Source: an uncultured Pseudodesulfovibrio sp.
GTDB taxonomy: Bacteria; Desulfobacterota; Desulfovibrionia; Desulfovibrionales; Desulfovibrionaceae
Direction of reading: 5' to 3'
NCBI RefSeq assembly: GCF_963664965.1
Contig: NZ_OY761823.1
Location: 1,746,001 to 1,810,000 of the forward strand
Length of the DNA: 64,000 nucleotides
This document shows, in pieces, positions 1-8,967 of this stretch. The stretch's first letter is position 1. Every line of letters starts with the position of its first letter. Under the pieces are notes generated by a model. It was not told the origin of the DNA. It did no database searches and was given only the letters and a program-made list of their open reading frames with translations. The translations under genes were made by a program, and so were the position numbers.

Positions 1-373
1 GTTTTGCTTTGGTTTGTAACTCACCGACTGGCTACAGCGCACACTCTCCCGAACCGCAAGCGCGGGTAAACCAATATCCAAAGTAAAAGTTGGAAAAGTA
101 TGCGGGTAGAGTGGTGGTGATGTTCATGGAGACAATTGCTACACGGACAGCGCGGTGCTGTCAACAAAAATAAATATCAGTATTTCAGCAAGATGCCGTA
201 TATTACTATATATACTTGCGACCGGCGGTCATTTTTTGTCTCTGGTTGACTTTGACAATTTGTGTACAAAATGGTTTTACCAAAAACGTCAAAAATAACA
301 AAAAAGTTAAATTTTTAAGTTTTTGAAACCGGTAAAATTGTTGTTTTTCCAGTATTGGCAATAAATATCCACT

Positions 374-390
374 TTGGCACGGGTCTTGAT
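374..390 (+). promoter_or_regulatory. Predicted sigma-54 (RpoN) promoter of amtB-glnK
   Basis: The bases TTGGCACGGGTCTTGAT match the -24/-12 consensus TGGCACG-N4-TTGCW, with the invariant GG at 376-377 and correct spacing. The -12 dinucleotide is GA at 388-389 where GC is usual, which should weaken but not abolish it. The site lies about 50 bp before the ribosome site of an ammonium transporter, a classic RpoN target. Bases 1-355 upstream are AT-rich and hold no gene I can support; activator sites probably lie there. Confidence 0.72.
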
Positions 391-439
391 AGAGGGAGTG
401 TAAATTCAAAATGCACCCACTTCAAGGAGGAGCACACAA

Positions 440-1798
440 ATGTTTTTGACAAAGTCCCCGACCCGTTTTTTTACACGGATTTCAATTGCGGCGGTTGCCA
501 TGGCGGCAGTCTTCGCTCCGGCTTTGGCTCATGCCGAAGAGGTTGAGTACCTCACTCAGTCCAATGGTAACATTCTCTGGACGCTCATTGCGGCAATTCT
601 CGTCATGTTGATGCAGGCCGGTTTCGGTTGCGTCGAGGCCGGTTTTACCCGCGCCAAGTCCGCAGGTAATATCATGATGAAGAACTTCCTCGATTTTTCC
701 GTCGGGTCCATCTGTTTTTTCCTGTTCGGTTTCGCGGTCATGTTCGGTCTTGATGCGGGCGGTTTCACCGGCACTTCCGGCTTCGCACTCGGTGGTGTCG
801 CTGAGGCAGACCTGCCATGGACATATACCTTCTGGTTCTTCCAGTCCGTGTTCGCCGCCACTGCCGCCACCATCGTATCCGGAGGCATGGCCGAGCGCAC
901 CAAGTTTTCAAGCTACATTATCGTATCCATCGTGGTCACCGGCTTGATATACCCGCTGTCCGGTCACTGGGCATGGGGTTCCCTGTGGCTCGGCGACGAC
1001 GGCGCGGGATGGCTCGAAGGCCTCGGCTTCTGTGACTTCGCCGGTTCTTCGGTTGTCCACTCCCTTGGCGGATGGCTCGCTCTGGCCGGTGCCATGGTGC
1101 TCGGACCGCGTATCGGCAAGTACACCGAGGACGGCAAGGCAAACGCCATTCCCGGTCACAACATCCCGTTGGCAGGTCTTGGCGTCTTTCTGCTCTGGTT
1201 CGGCTGGTTCGGCTTCAACCCCGGTTCCACCACCACGGCTGACAACACCATCGGTTTCATTGCCATGAACACTTCTCTTGCAGCGGCTGGCGGCGTGCTC
1301 GGTTCAATGGTCATATCCTGGTTCCGTTTCGGCAAGCCGGATATCTCCATGACCATGAACGGTGCATTAGCCGGTCTGGTCGGCATTACCGCCGGTTGCG
1401 CCACTGTTTCCCCCGGTTCGTCCATCGTCATCGGTACTGTCGCCGGTATCCTCGTGGTCCTGTCCATCGAGTTCATCGACAAGGTCCTCAAGATTGACGA
1501 TCCCGTCGGCGCATCTTCTGTCCACGGTGTCTGCGGTGCCTGGGGAACCATCGCCTGCGGCCTGTTCAACACGGACGGCGGTCTGCTCTTCGGCGGCGGT
1601 TTCGGTCAGCTCGGCGTGCAGCTTCTCGGTGTCGGCATCTTCTTTGCCTGGGGCTTCGGTGGAGGCTTCGTATTGATGACCGTCATTAAGGCCCTGTTCG
1701 GCCTGCGCGTGAGCAAGGAAGAGGAACTCAAGGGGCTGGATATCGCTGAACATGGTTCAGAGTCTTACAACGGCTTCCAGCTTTTCTCGAACGAATAA
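440..1798 (+). CDS. amtB: Ammonium transporter AmtB
   Basis: Inner-membrane Amt/Mep/Rh-family ammonium channel, 452 residues. A signal-like N-terminus (hydrophobic run, then ALAHA near residue 32) precedes about eleven membrane segments. Family landmarks include QAGFGCVEAGFTRAKS in the first core helix, the conserved GSxVVHSLGG region around residues 203-211 and the C-terminal half DPVGASSVHGVCGAWG carrying the second pore histidine. The start is fixed by a strong AAGGAGG about 8 bp upstream of the ATG. The PII gene follows after about 40 bp, the standard amtB-glnK pair in which PII plugs the channel when nitrogen is plentiful. A sigma-54-type promoter lies just upstream. Confidence 0.97.
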   Translation: MFLTKSPTRFFTRISIAAVAMAAVFAPALAHAEEVEYLTQSNGNILWTLIAAILVMLMQAGFGCVEAGFTRAKSAGNIMMKNFLDFSVGSICFFLFGFAVMFGLDAGGFTGTSGFALGGVAEADLPWTYTFWFFQSVFAATAATIVSGGMAERTKFSSYIIVSIVVTGLIYPLSGHWAWGSLWLGDDGAGWLEGLGFCDFAGSSVVHSLGGWLALAGAMVLGPRIGKYTEDGKANAIPGHNIPLAGLGVFLLWFGWFGFNPGSTTTADNTIGFIAMNTSLAAAGGVLGSMVISWFRFGKPDISMTMNGALAGLVGITAGCATVSPGSSIVIGTVAGILVVLSIEFIDKVLKIDDPVGASSVHGVCGAWGTIACGLFNTDGGLLFGGGFGQLGVQLLGVGIFFAWGFGGGFVLMTVIKALFGLRVSKEEELKGLDIAEHGSESYNGFQLFSNE

Positions 1799-1837
1799 CA
1801 CAGTACGCCAACAGACATATATAAGGAGAATGGAACA

Positions 1838-2170
1838 ATGAAGCTCATCATAGCATATATCAGACCCGAGAAGCTCAACGACGTGAAGCAGGCGCTTTAC
1901 GCCAGAGAGATCTACTCCCTGTCCATAACCAATGTCCTCGGATCGGGACGTCAGAAGGGATTCACCGAAACCTATCGAGGTGTTCAGATGGAGGTGAACC
2001 TGCTCAAGAAGGTCCGGCTGGAGATCGGCGTGAATGACGATTTTGAGCCTCTTGCCATCGAGGCCATTCAGACCGCGGGCCAGACCGGAACCGAAGGCGA
2101 CGGCGTGATTTTCGTCACGGAACTCGCCAAGGCGTTACGCATCAGGACCGGCGAGGACGGCATCCTGTAG
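1838..2170 (+). CDS. glnK: Nitrogen regulatory protein PII (GlnK/GlnB family)
   Basis: 110-residue trimeric PII signalling protein, normal length for the family, sensing ATP/ADP and 2-oxoglutarate and gating AmtB. It carries [14 protein letters not shown] before the T-loop tip, the QTGxxGDG nucleotide-binding turn (residues 80-87) and the C-terminal IRTGEDG motif. Oddity: residue 51, where the uridylylated tyrosine sits in enteric proteins, is methionine (YRGVQM51EV), and residues 49-54 are also atypical. Tyr46 is kept. GlnD-type uridylylation at the usual site is therefore not possible. AAGGAG lies upstream of the ATG. The pair with amtB argues for GlnK; GlnB is possible by name only. Confidence 0.93.
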   Translation: MKLIIAYIRPEKLNDVKQALYAREIYSLSITNVLGSGRQKGFTETYRGVQMEVNLLKKVRLEIGVNDDFEPLAIEAIQTAGQTGTEGDGVIFVTELAKALRIRTGEDGIL

Positions 2171-2244
2171 CTGGTCTGTCCGTCTTGACGAGACGGAAGT
2201 TCGAAACCCCGTGAAAAGGGTTGTTCGAAGTGGATTGCTACATC

Positions 2245-2284
2245 AGGGGCCGGGGCGTCCAACGGCAGCTCCGGCCCTTTCCTT
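2245..2284 (+). terminator. Rho-independent terminator after PII gene
   Basis: An 11-bp GC-rich stem (GGGGCCGGGGC pairing with GCTCCGGCCCT, including G-U pairs) closes a short loop and is followed by TTTCCTT. It ends the amtB-PII transcript. A second, weaker stem with TTCGAA ends lies just before it at about 2198-2230. Confidence 0.7.
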
Positions 2285-2345
2285 CGGAACATAATCCAGT
2301 CTTATCATTCATTTAACCTAAAATATTTTTATAAGTAGAACTCTC

Positions 2346-3581
2346 ATGTTGAACTCTGCGCCGGATATTCAAGCGGTCATAAAGAATAAAAGTATCATTA
2401 CGCATTTTCAGCCGCAGGTTTCGCTCAAGCGGAAGGCCGTGATCGGTCTGGAAGCCTTGAGCAGAGGGTTCGACCCGGAAACAGGCAATGTGATACCTCC
2501 AGCCTCACTGTTCGGTCAGACCCGGGACTCGGCATCCCGACTCTCCTTGGACCGGGTCTGCCGAACCAAGGCGGTTGAGGCTTTTTCGACTCTGCATCGG
2601 AAAGACAAGAGCCTGATGCTCTCGATGAATATCGATGCGGCCTGTATCAACGAAGAAACCCGCGGTTCAAGCCATATCCTCAAACTGGTCAAGCAGAACG
2701 GCGTCAGCCCCAGCAATGTCATTATTGAAATAATCGAATCCTGTTGTGAGGACGTGGACGCACTTCTCGAATTCGTCAGGTTTTACCGGAAAAAGAATTT
2801 CCTCATCGCCCTTGATGATGTGGGGGCCGGTTTTTCCAATCTCGACAGGATTCCGCTGCTCAAGCCGGATGTGCTCAAGCTGGATCGTTCCCTTGTCTCC
2901 GGTGTGAATGAACATTTCCACAAGCTTGAAGTCGTCCGCAGCTTCGTGCAGATGTCCAACCGGATCGGCTGCCTTGTCCTTGCGGAAGGCGTTGAAACAA
3001 GTGACGAGGCCATGTGTCTGCTGGACAACGGCGTGGACCTTTTTCAGGGGTTCTATTTCGCACGCCCCGCACCGGGGCTGGATGCCGTTCCCGGCATGGC
3101 CGAAAAGGTGGACGTGCTTGGTGAGATGCATCGCGAGAGCCGCACGCTTCATATTGCCGAGGAAAGACGCCGGTTTTCAAGCTATGACCTGTTGTTGCTG
3201 ACCATGTGCCAGTCGCTTGCCGATGTCCCCTTGCGCGGCATGAATCAGGCGTTGACCCGGTATATCGACACGTACCCGAACCTTGAATGTCTGTATCTGC
3301 TGGATATGAGGGGGCGGCAGGTTTCCGATACGATGTGCAATCCGTCCCGGCTGAAAAAGAGCAAACGGTTCCTGTACGAACCGGCACGTCGCGGGGCAGA
3401 CCACTCACTCAAGGAATATTTTTTGTCCATACAGGCCGGTCTGGATAAATATACCACCCAGCCCTACATTTCCCTCGCTTCGGGAAACCTGTGCATTACC
3501 ATCGCGTATTCATTCTACCACAAGGGCGGAGGGCGACATTATATCCTCTGTGCGGACATGAGCCGGGAGGGGCCTTTCTGA
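2346..3581 (+). CDS. EAL-domain cyclic-di-GMP phosphodiesterase, YkuI-like
   Basis: 411 residues. The N-terminal ~240 residues form an EAL domain, which hydrolyses cyclic di-GMP to pGpG: LEALSR (E36), the MNID asparagine strand, EIIES, the DDVGAGFSN metal-binding loop, LKLDRS lysine, AEGVET glutamate and the QGFYFARP end motif are all visible, so it is probably catalytic. The remaining ~170 residues resemble the PAS/cache-like sensor seen after the EAL domain in YkuI-type proteins; I infer this from layout. There is no GGDEF, signal peptide or membrane helix, so it should be cytoplasmic. The ribosome site before the ATG is weak. It stands alone between two terminators. Confidence 0.88.
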   Translation: MLNSAPDIQAVIKNKSIITHFQPQVSLKRKAVIGLEALSRGFDPETGNVIPPASLFGQTRDSASRLSLDRVCRTKAVEAFSTLHRKDKSLMLSMNIDAACINEETRGSSHILKLVKQNGVSPSNVIIEIIESCCEDVDALLEFVRFYRKKNFLIALDDVGAGFSNLDRIPLLKPDVLKLDRSLVSGVNEHFHKLEVVRSFVQMSNRIGCLVLAEGVETSDEAMCLLDNGVDLFQGFYFARPAPGLDAVPGMAEKVDVLGEMHRESRTLHIAEERRRFSSYDLLLLTMCQSLADVPLRGMNQALTRYIDTYPNLECLYLLDMRGRQVSDTMCNPSRLKKSKRFLYEPARRGADHSLKEYFLSIQAGLDKYTTQPYISLASGNLCITIAYSFYHKGGGRHYILCADMSREGPF

Positions 3582-3588
3582 AACGGAA

Positions 3589-3620
3589 AAGGGGAGAAAC
3601 CGACCGGCTTCTCCCCTTCT
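3589..3620. terminator. Bidirectional terminator between EAL and glutamate synthase genes
   Basis: A perfect 10-bp stem, AAGGGGAGAA with TTCTCCCCTT, encloses a 10-base loop between two convergent genes. T-rich sequence follows on the minus side, so it can serve both. Confidence 0.75.
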
Positions 3621-3663
3621 GTATTCATAGGCATTTCTGGTAAAATGCCCTTGTCTTGCTGTC

Positions 3664-5292
3664 TTACATGTCCAGAATCTTCTGGGCGGTTTCATCCATG
3701 ATGTCGGTGATGAATCGGATGCCGGTTTCCCGTTCGGTTTCGCGGTTGCCGGAAGCGATGTCTTCGCGGCCGATCTCGCTCAGGGAGAACTTGCGTGCGC
3801 CGGCGAGGAGCTGCTGGAGTTCGGCGGACAGCTTGTCCACGAGGCTCCAGATGGCGACTGCGCCGAGGGGCACGTCCTTCATTGCGTCCCTGCCGACCTT
3901 TTTTTCCACGTCTGCGTAGCAGGCGAAGATTTCTTCCGCGCTCTGGCCGTACTTGGTAACGGCGGCGGGGAGCTTGTCCCAGTTGCCGCTGACGGCTGCC
4001 TTGCGTTCCGGGTGCAGGACGCCTTCGATGTTGGAACCGAGGAAGCCCGGGACCATCATGGCGCGGCCCATGCAAATCATCTTGGTGTACGGTCCACCCA
4101 GTGCGAGGGCCTTGAAGATGTTGCTGCCCTTGGCGAATCCGCCGGCAAAGGACATGTCGACCACGTTCTTGCCGCGTGCGGCGAGACGGCTGGCGTATTC
4201 GTATGCCTTGGAGTGCAACAGGATGGAGGGAACGCCCCAGCTTTCCATCATGTTCCAGGGGCTCATGCCGGTACCGCCGCCGGAGCCGTCCATGGTCAGC
4301 AGGTCAAGTTCGGCTTCGGAGGCGAACTTGATGGCCATGGCAAGGGCTTCCATGCCGTAGGAGCCGGTCTTGAGGGAAATGCGTTTGAAGCCGAGTTCGC
4401 GCAGGTACTTGACGGAGTTCATGAACTCGTCGTGAACCTGTTCGTAGGAAGACAGGTCGGTGTAGCCGAGGCGGCTGTGGCGGGCGAAGTGCTTGATGGA
4501 GCCGCGCTTGTAACCTTCCTGAACTTCGGGCTTTTCCGGATCGGGGTCCACGAGGTAGCCGCGTTTTTTCAGGAACGTGGCGTAATCAATGCTGGTGACT
4601 TCGATTTCACCGCCGATGTTCTTTGCGCCCTGACCCCATTTGAGTTCGATGATGACCTTGTCGCCGTACTTTTCAGCCACGTATTCGGCAACGCCGTTGC
4701 GGGTGTCTTCTACGTTCATCTGCACGATGATTGCGCCGTAACCGTCGTAGTAGCGCATGTAGGTGTCGATGCGGCGTTCCAGTTCGGGAGCCTTGGAAAT
4801 GCGGCCGTCCTTGATCTCGGACTCGCGGTCAACGCCGACGACGTTCTCGCCGATGACGATGGGGGCACCGACAAGCGCGCAGCCTGCGGCGAAAGCGTCC
4901 CAGTATTTGGCGGCGATGAAGGTGGAACCCAGTGCGCCGGTCATGAAGGGAACCTTACATTTGGTGGTTTCCTTTGCGCCGAAAGATGTCTCAAGGTTGA
5001 CGTCGGTGAACAGCAGGTCCTTGTCCGAGGTGGGTGCGCCCATGGCGCCGTAATTCAGGCCCTGGATTCTGAGGGAATTGTAGGACACGCCGACATGGGT
5101 GGTGTTTCCGCTGCCTGCGGTGACGAGGCCGAAATCGCGGGGGTAAAGGATTTCACGTCCGCGCATGGAAGAAAGCCAGGTCTCACATTTGCCCTGACAG
5201 TCTGCCCGACACAGGGTGCAAAGGCCGGATTCGATTGCGTTGCCGCGGTTGACACTTCCCAAAACATCGTTGCTTTTCGGTTGGTTGGACAT
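3664..5292 (-). CDS. Glutamate synthase-like FMN/FeS protein (GltB central domain)
   Basis: 542 residues matching only the FMN- and 3Fe-4S-binding synthase part of GltB. It lacks the amidotransferase (glutaminase) domain and FAD subunit, so ammonia or a separate glutaminase would have to supply nitrogen. The core has the family's glycine-rich and lysine regions, including LKWGQGAKNIGG, MDGSGGGTGMSPW and SFAGGFAKGSN. An extra N-terminal region carries four cysteines (C25, C28, C32, C36) spaced like an iron-sulfur motif. A GGAGAGAGA ribosome site precedes the ATG. Its role in glutamate formation is inferred from family and from the nearby amtB-PII pair; the electron donor is unknown. Confidence 0.87.
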   Translation of the reverse strand: MSNQPKSNDVLGSVNRGNAIESGLCTLCRADCQGKCETWLSSMRGREILYPRDFGLVTAGSGNTTHVGVSYNSLRIQGLNYGAMGAPTSDKDLLFTDVNLETSFGAKETTKCKVPFMTGALGSTFIAAKYWDAFAAGCALVGAPIVIGENVVGVDRESEIKDGRISKAPELERRIDTYMRYYDGYGAIIVQMNVEDTRNGVAEYVAEKYGDKVIIELKWGQGAKNIGGEIEVTSIDYATFLKKRGYLVDPDPEKPEVQEGYKRGSIKHFARHSRLGYTDLSSYEQVHDEFMNSVKYLRELGFKRISLKTGSYGMEALAMAIKFASEAELDLLTMDGSGGGTGMSPWNMMESWGVPSILLHSKAYEYASRLAARGKNVVDMSFAGGFAKGSNIFKALALGGPYTKMICMGRAMMVPGFLGSNIEGVLHPERKAAVSGNWDKLPAAVTKYGQSAEEIFACYADVEKKVGRDAMKDVPLGAVAIWSLVDKLSAELQQLLAGARKFSLSEIGREDIASGNRETERETGIRFITDIMDETAQKILDM

Positions 5293-5722
5293 TCTCTCTC
5301 CGTTAGTGACAGGTAAATATGAACAATTGCCAATATGATGAAATTTGCTAAAACCAAAAATTAGCTAGCAAAAAAAAATAGAGGCGTCATCAAAAAATGG
5401 CAAAACGGCAAAGATTTTGTGTGAAAAAGCTGATTTTTTATCAAAAATGGTAAAAAACGAGGAAAAATTTGGCTTTTTGGCAGGATTTGTCCAAAAATGT
5501 ATAACTTTGATTGCGTGTTGTTCTAACCTTTCGCTCCTTTTGAGTGTTTTTTACCGTTTATGTTAAAAGTTTGCCTTGAGTTGTCGTGTTTTTCTCGGAA
5601 TATGCGTCGAATAAGACATTTCGTTATTTATTTTTTTGTAGTCTGTTGGTTGACGCGTGGGAGGGGGCGTTTTGAGAAGCATGAAAATCGATGTCAAGTA
5701 GAGGAGAGATTGGGCAGGGAAC
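5293..5722. other. AT-rich gene-free region upstream of the glutamate synthase-like gene
   Basis: No gene is supported in these ~430 bases. The stretch is very A/T-rich and holds two near-direct repeats, ATCAAAAAATGGCAAAACGG at about 5390 and ATCAAAAATGGTAAAAAACG at about 5440, plus an inverted related word (TTTTTTACCGTTT) near 5548. The word GGTAAAA also occurs upstream of amtB. These look like regulator sites for the leftward glutamate synthase gene, but no regulator can be named. Confidence 0.4.
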
Positions 5723-5756
5723 GAAAAAAGGGTAGAAGCCGAAGCTTCCACCCTTT
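5723..5756 (-). terminator. Rho-independent terminator of panC-panD-metK
   Basis: On the minus strand AAAGGGTGGAAGC pairs with GCTTCTACCCTTT (one G-U) around a TTCG tetraloop and runs into T6, just after the metK stop codon. Confidence 0.85.
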
Positions 5757-5779
5757 GATTGTCTTGAATGCGAACCGTG

Positions 5780-6949
5780 CTAGATTTTTGCTGCGGTACG
5801 CAGATCGTCGACGGCGTCGGTCTGTTCCCAGGTGAACTCGGGGAGTTCGCGGCCGAAGTGGCCGTAGTTGGTGGACTGCTGGAAGATGGGACGACGCAGG
5901 TTCAGGCGCTCCAGAATGTAGTAGGGGCGCATGTCGAAGACCTCGGTGACGGCCTTGGTCAGCTGTTCGTCGGAGATCTTGCCGGTGCCGCGGGAGGACA
6001 CGACCACGGAAACGGGGTCGGCAACGCCGATGGCGTAGGCGATCTGGACTTCGCACTGGTCGGCGAGACCGGCTGCGACAACGTTCTTGGCAACGTAGCG
6101 GGCCATGTATGCGCCGGAGCGGTCGACCTTGGACGGGTCCTTTCCGGAGAAAGCGCCGCCGCCGTGGGCACCGGCACCGCCGTAGGTGTCGTTGATGATC
6201 TTGCGACCGGTCAGACCGCAGTCACCAACAGGACCGCCGATAACGAAACGGCCGGTGGGGTTGATGTAGGATTTCAGGTTTTCGTCAATCAGGTCTTCGG
6301 GAAGGGTCTTCATGACGACTTCGCGCAGGATGTCTTCCTGCAACTGGCCCAGCTCAATGCCTTCGGCGTGCTGGGAGGAAACGACTACGTTGTCGATGCG
6401 CACGGGCTTGCCGTTGTCGAATTCCACGCAGACCTGAGTCTTGCCGTCAGGGCGCAGGTAGTCGAGAATGCCTTCCTTGCGCACATCGGTGAGACGCTTG
6501 GAAAGCTGGTGAGCGTAGTAGATCGGGGTGGGCATCAGGGTCGGGGTCTCGTTGGTGGCGAAACCGAACATCATGCCCTGGTCACCTGCACCCTGTTCTT
6601 CGGGCTTCTGGCGGTCAACGCCCTGTGCGATATCCGGGGACTGCTTGTCGATGGAAGAGATGACAGCGCAGGTTTCCCAGTCAAAACCCATGGTGTCGGC
6701 GGAGTTGTAGCCGATGCCTTTGATGGTGTTGCGGACGATCTCCGGGAAGTCGGCGTAGGCCGTGGTGGAGATTTCACCGGCGATGAAGGCCATGCCGGTG
6801 GTGACGAGGGTTTCGCAGGCCACGCGGGCCATGGAGTCCTGTCCGATGATGGCGTCCAGAATTGCATCGGAAATCTGGTCGGCGACTTTGTCGGGGTGAC
6901 CTTCGGTCACGGATTCAGAGGTAAACAGGTATTTGCCTTCGATCTGCAT
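5780..6949 (-). CDS. metK: S-adenosylmethionine synthetase MetK
   Basis: 389-residue cytosolic enzyme that makes S-adenosylmethionine from methionine and ATP. Diagnostic motifs are [17 protein letters not shown] (ATP/metal site), [12 protein letters not shown] (family signature 1) and [16 protein letters not shown] (signature 2). The ATG at 6949 is preferred over one 15 bp upstream because GAAGGAGG lies 5-6 bp before it and would overlap the earlier start. It is last in a panC-panD-metK run, with panD ending 36 bp before. No SAM riboswitch is seen upstream. Confidence 0.97.
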   Translation of the reverse strand: MQIEGKYLFTSESVTEGHPDKVADQISDAILDAIIGQDSMARVACETLVTTGMAFIAGEISTTAYADFPEIVRNTIKGIGYNSADTMGFDWETCAVISSIDKQSPDIAQGVDRQKPEEQGAGDQGMMFGFATNETPTLMPTPIYYAHQLSKRLTDVRKEGILDYLRPDGKTQVCVEFDNGKPVRIDNVVVSSQHAEGIELGQLQEDILREVVMKTLPEDLIDENLKSYINPTGRFVIGGPVGDCGLTGRKIINDTYGGAGAHGGGAFSGKDPSKVDRSGAYMARYVAKNVVAAGLADQCEVQIAYAIGVADPVSVVVSSRGTGKISDEQLTKAVTEVFDMRPYYILERLNLRRPIFQQSTNYGHFGRELPEFTWEQTDAVDDLRTAAKI

Positions 6950-6985
6950 TGAATCCTCCTTCAAGAATTCTTTAAGGAAATGCGT

Positions 6986-7363
6986 CTAGAAATCCGGGTT
7001 GAGATCACACTCAAGGACTTCGTCGATGCCGTTATTGTCGTCTGCCACGATGACCCGCGGTTTGCGGGTCTTGGATTCATTTTCATCCAGCCACATGTAG
7101 CTGGCGATGATGATGCGCTGGCCGACTTTGCCCTTGTGGGCGGCAGCACCGTTGAGACATATCTCGCCGGGACCGCCGGGAATGGCATAGGTCGTCAAAC
7201 GCTCGCCGTTGTCAAGATTGTAAACATCGATCTGTTCGTACGGGAGAAGGCCGACCGTCTTCATCAGCTTGGTGTCGATGGAGAGGCTTCCTCTGTATTC
7301 CAGATTTGCACAGGTAATGGTGGCACCGTGAATCTTGGCGCTCAAAAAACATCTTTGAGCCAA
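6986..7363 (-). CDS. panD: Aspartate 1-decarboxylase PanD
   Basis: 125 residues, normal for the pyruvoyl enzyme that makes beta-alanine from aspartate for pantothenate and CoA. The self-cleavage site is the Gly-Ser of EYRGSLSID (around residues 24-25), where the serine becomes the pyruvoyl group. ICLNGAAAHKGKVGQRIIIASY is the conserved second half of the barrel, split here across the family motif. The gene begins 4 bp after panC, so the two are probably translationally coupled and supply both parts of one pathway. Confidence 0.95.
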   Translation of the reverse strand: MAQRCFLSAKIHGATITCANLEYRGSLSIDTKLMKTVGLLPYEQIDVYNLDNGERLTTYAIPGGPGEICLNGAAAHKGKVGQRIIIASYMWLDENESKTRKPRVIVADDNNGIDEVLECDLNPDF

Positions 7364-7367
7364 TGTT

Positions 7368-8216
7368 TTATACCTCTATAAGGATGTTATCTATGAGTCT
7401 GGCCTTGCCGACCTGAATGGCAACAGCTGCCAGTGCCGGACCTGTAATGGTCTTGAGGGGCACGATGTCGTTCGGATCGACCAGTTCAATATAGTCCACT
7501 GTACCCATGGGGATGGTGGACGCATATTCTTTTTTCAGAAAATCTTTGACGGCCTGTGCGGTCCGTTCGCCGCTTTGAATCATATCGGCCGCTTTCAAAA
7601 GCCCTTTACGGATAGCCGGTGCCGCTGCACGTTCTTCTTCCGTGAGATAGGCGTTGCGGGAACTCATGGCCAGTCCGTCCGATTCGCGGACGATTTCCTG
7701 CCCGACGATTTCAACCGGAATATTCAGGTCGCGTACCAGACGCCTGATGATGGCGAGTTGCTGCCAGTCCTTCTGCCCGAACACGGCGACATCGGGGCGG
7801 GCGAGCATGAACAGTTTGGTGACCACGGTGCACACGCCCTGAAAGTGGACCGGGCGGGACGCTCCGCAGAGGTGTTCGCCCAGCGACGGTATATTGATCC
7901 ATGTGGCGTGGTCGGCTTCATACATGGCGCTTTTCTCGGGGGCGAAAAGGATATCCGTTCCCTGCGCTTCGGCCTTGGCTTTGTCGCCTTCGAAATCGTG
8001 GGGATACTTGTCGAGATCTTCGTTTTCTCCGAACTGGGTCGGGTTGACGAAGAGGGAGACGATAAGCTTGTCGCACAGCGGACGTGCCTTTTTCATGAGG
8101 GCGAGATGCCCGTCATGGAAATAGCCCATGGTGGGCACGAGCCCGATTTTCAGGCCTTCGCGCTGCCACTGCATGCACTGTTGCTGTAATTCTATGGGGT
8201 CTGTTATTACTTGCAT
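7368..8216 (-). CDS. panC: Pantothenate synthetase PanC
   Basis: 282-residue cytosolic ligase joining pantoate and beta-alanine with ATP through a pantoyl-adenylate. It has PTMGYFHDGH (HIGH-type nucleotide motif; most members have PTMGALHxGH), SLFVNPTQFGENED and the C-terminal SSRNAYLTEEER region with the KMSKS-like loop. It starts the panC-panD-metK operon, which has a good sigma-70-type promoter upstream. The pantoate-forming genes panB and panE are not in the window. Confidence 0.96.
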   Translation of the reverse strand: MQVITDPIELQQQCMQWQREGLKIGLVPTMGYFHDGHLALMKKARPLCDKLIVSLFVNPTQFGENEDLDKYPHDFEGDKAKAEAQGTDILFAPEKSAMYEADHATWINIPSLGEHLCGASRPVHFQGVCTVVTKLFMLARPDVAVFGQKDWQQLAIIRRLVRDLNIPVEIVGQEIVRESDGLAMSSRNAYLTEEERAAAPAIRKGLLKAADMIQSGERTAQAVKDFLKKEYASTIPMGTVDYIELVDPNDIVPLKTITGPALAAVAIQVGKARLIDNILIEV

Positions 8217-8247
8217 CTTCTTGTGTTGCTTTTTGACAACTGCTCAT

Positions 8248-8276
8248 CTTGTATGGATGGCGCAAGGAAATGTCAA
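8248..8276 (-). promoter_or_regulatory. Predicted sigma-70-type promoter for panC operon
   Basis: On the minus strand TTGACA (8271-8276) is 17 bp from TACAAG (8248-8253), about 30 bp ahead of the panC start. Confidence 0.5.
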
Positions 8277-8376
8277 TATCTAAATGTATTGATATAGTCC
8301 GGGCGGCACGATGGCGGTTCGTTGATTGCAGTGTTTTTTGAAGGGCTGCAACCGGCTCTTTTGCCGATCTTTTTTT

Positions 8377-8967
8377 CTATTTCATGCTGCCGAATATGTA
8401 TCGTATGGCGTCGGGCAGCAGATAATTTATCATCTGCTTGTTGCGATCCCTGTTTGTCGGGTCCGAGGCGTAGTGGTCGTTGATGGCCAGACCTGCCACC
8501 GGCAGTTGCTCGGCTTCAAGGAATTTTGCCGAGAGCTGGGCATCGTTGATGCAACCCAGCCGGTTGGGAACGACGAGAATGGTGTCGAGATTGCAGATTC
8601 GGGCGAACTCATAGACTTGATGCTGCATGTCCAGCGGAACCAGCAGGCCGCCTGCGCCTTCGACGATGAGTACGTCAAAACCCGTGACGGCATTGATCTG
8701 GTCGGCGGCTTCCTGCATGGGGAACTCATCCCACAGGAAGCAGGGCGACACAGGCTCTTCGCCGGTAAAGAGCACTCGTGCATCCGAGTCCGGCAGGCCT
8801 GCGTAGCTGCGGACGAACGCACTGTCGTCGTCCGCGGGGTAGCCCGTCTGGACCGGCTTGATGTAGCAGACCGATTTCCCTTCTTCCTTGAGCCGTTTGG
8901 CGAACCATGCGGAAAACATGGTTTTCCCGACATCCGTATTGGTGCCGGAAATGAAATAGCGTTCCAT
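8377..8967 (-). CDS. bioD: Dethiobiotin synthetase BioD
   Basis: 196-residue ATP-dependent ligase that closes the ureido ring of dethiobiotin from 7,8-diaminopelargonate and CO2. The P-loop GTNTDVGKT starts at residue 8, KPVQTG follows at about residue 37 and VEGAGGLLVPL provides the Walker B-like strand. It overlaps the last base of bioA, so bioA and bioD are one transcript. No bioB (biotin synthase) is present nearby. Confidence 0.95.
   Translation of the reverse strand: MERYFISGTNTDVGKTMFSAWFAKRLKEEGKSVCYIKPVQTGYPADDDSAFVRSYAGLPDSDARVLFTGEEPVSPCFLWDEFPMQEAADQINAVTGFDVLIVEGAGGLLVPLDMQHQVYEFARICNLDTILVVPNRLGCINDAQLSAKFLEAEQLPVAGLAINDHYASDPTNRDRNKQMINYLLPDAIRYIFGSMK

Noticed and set aside
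4012-5316. 434-codon plus-strand open frame opposite the glutamate synthase-like gene
   Set aside because: Mirror frame of a real conserved gene; glycine/valine-rich composition, no ribosome site, no domain.
5768-6952. 394-codon plus-strand open frame opposite metK
   Set aside because: Antisense shadow with biased composition; metK on the other strand is fully supported.
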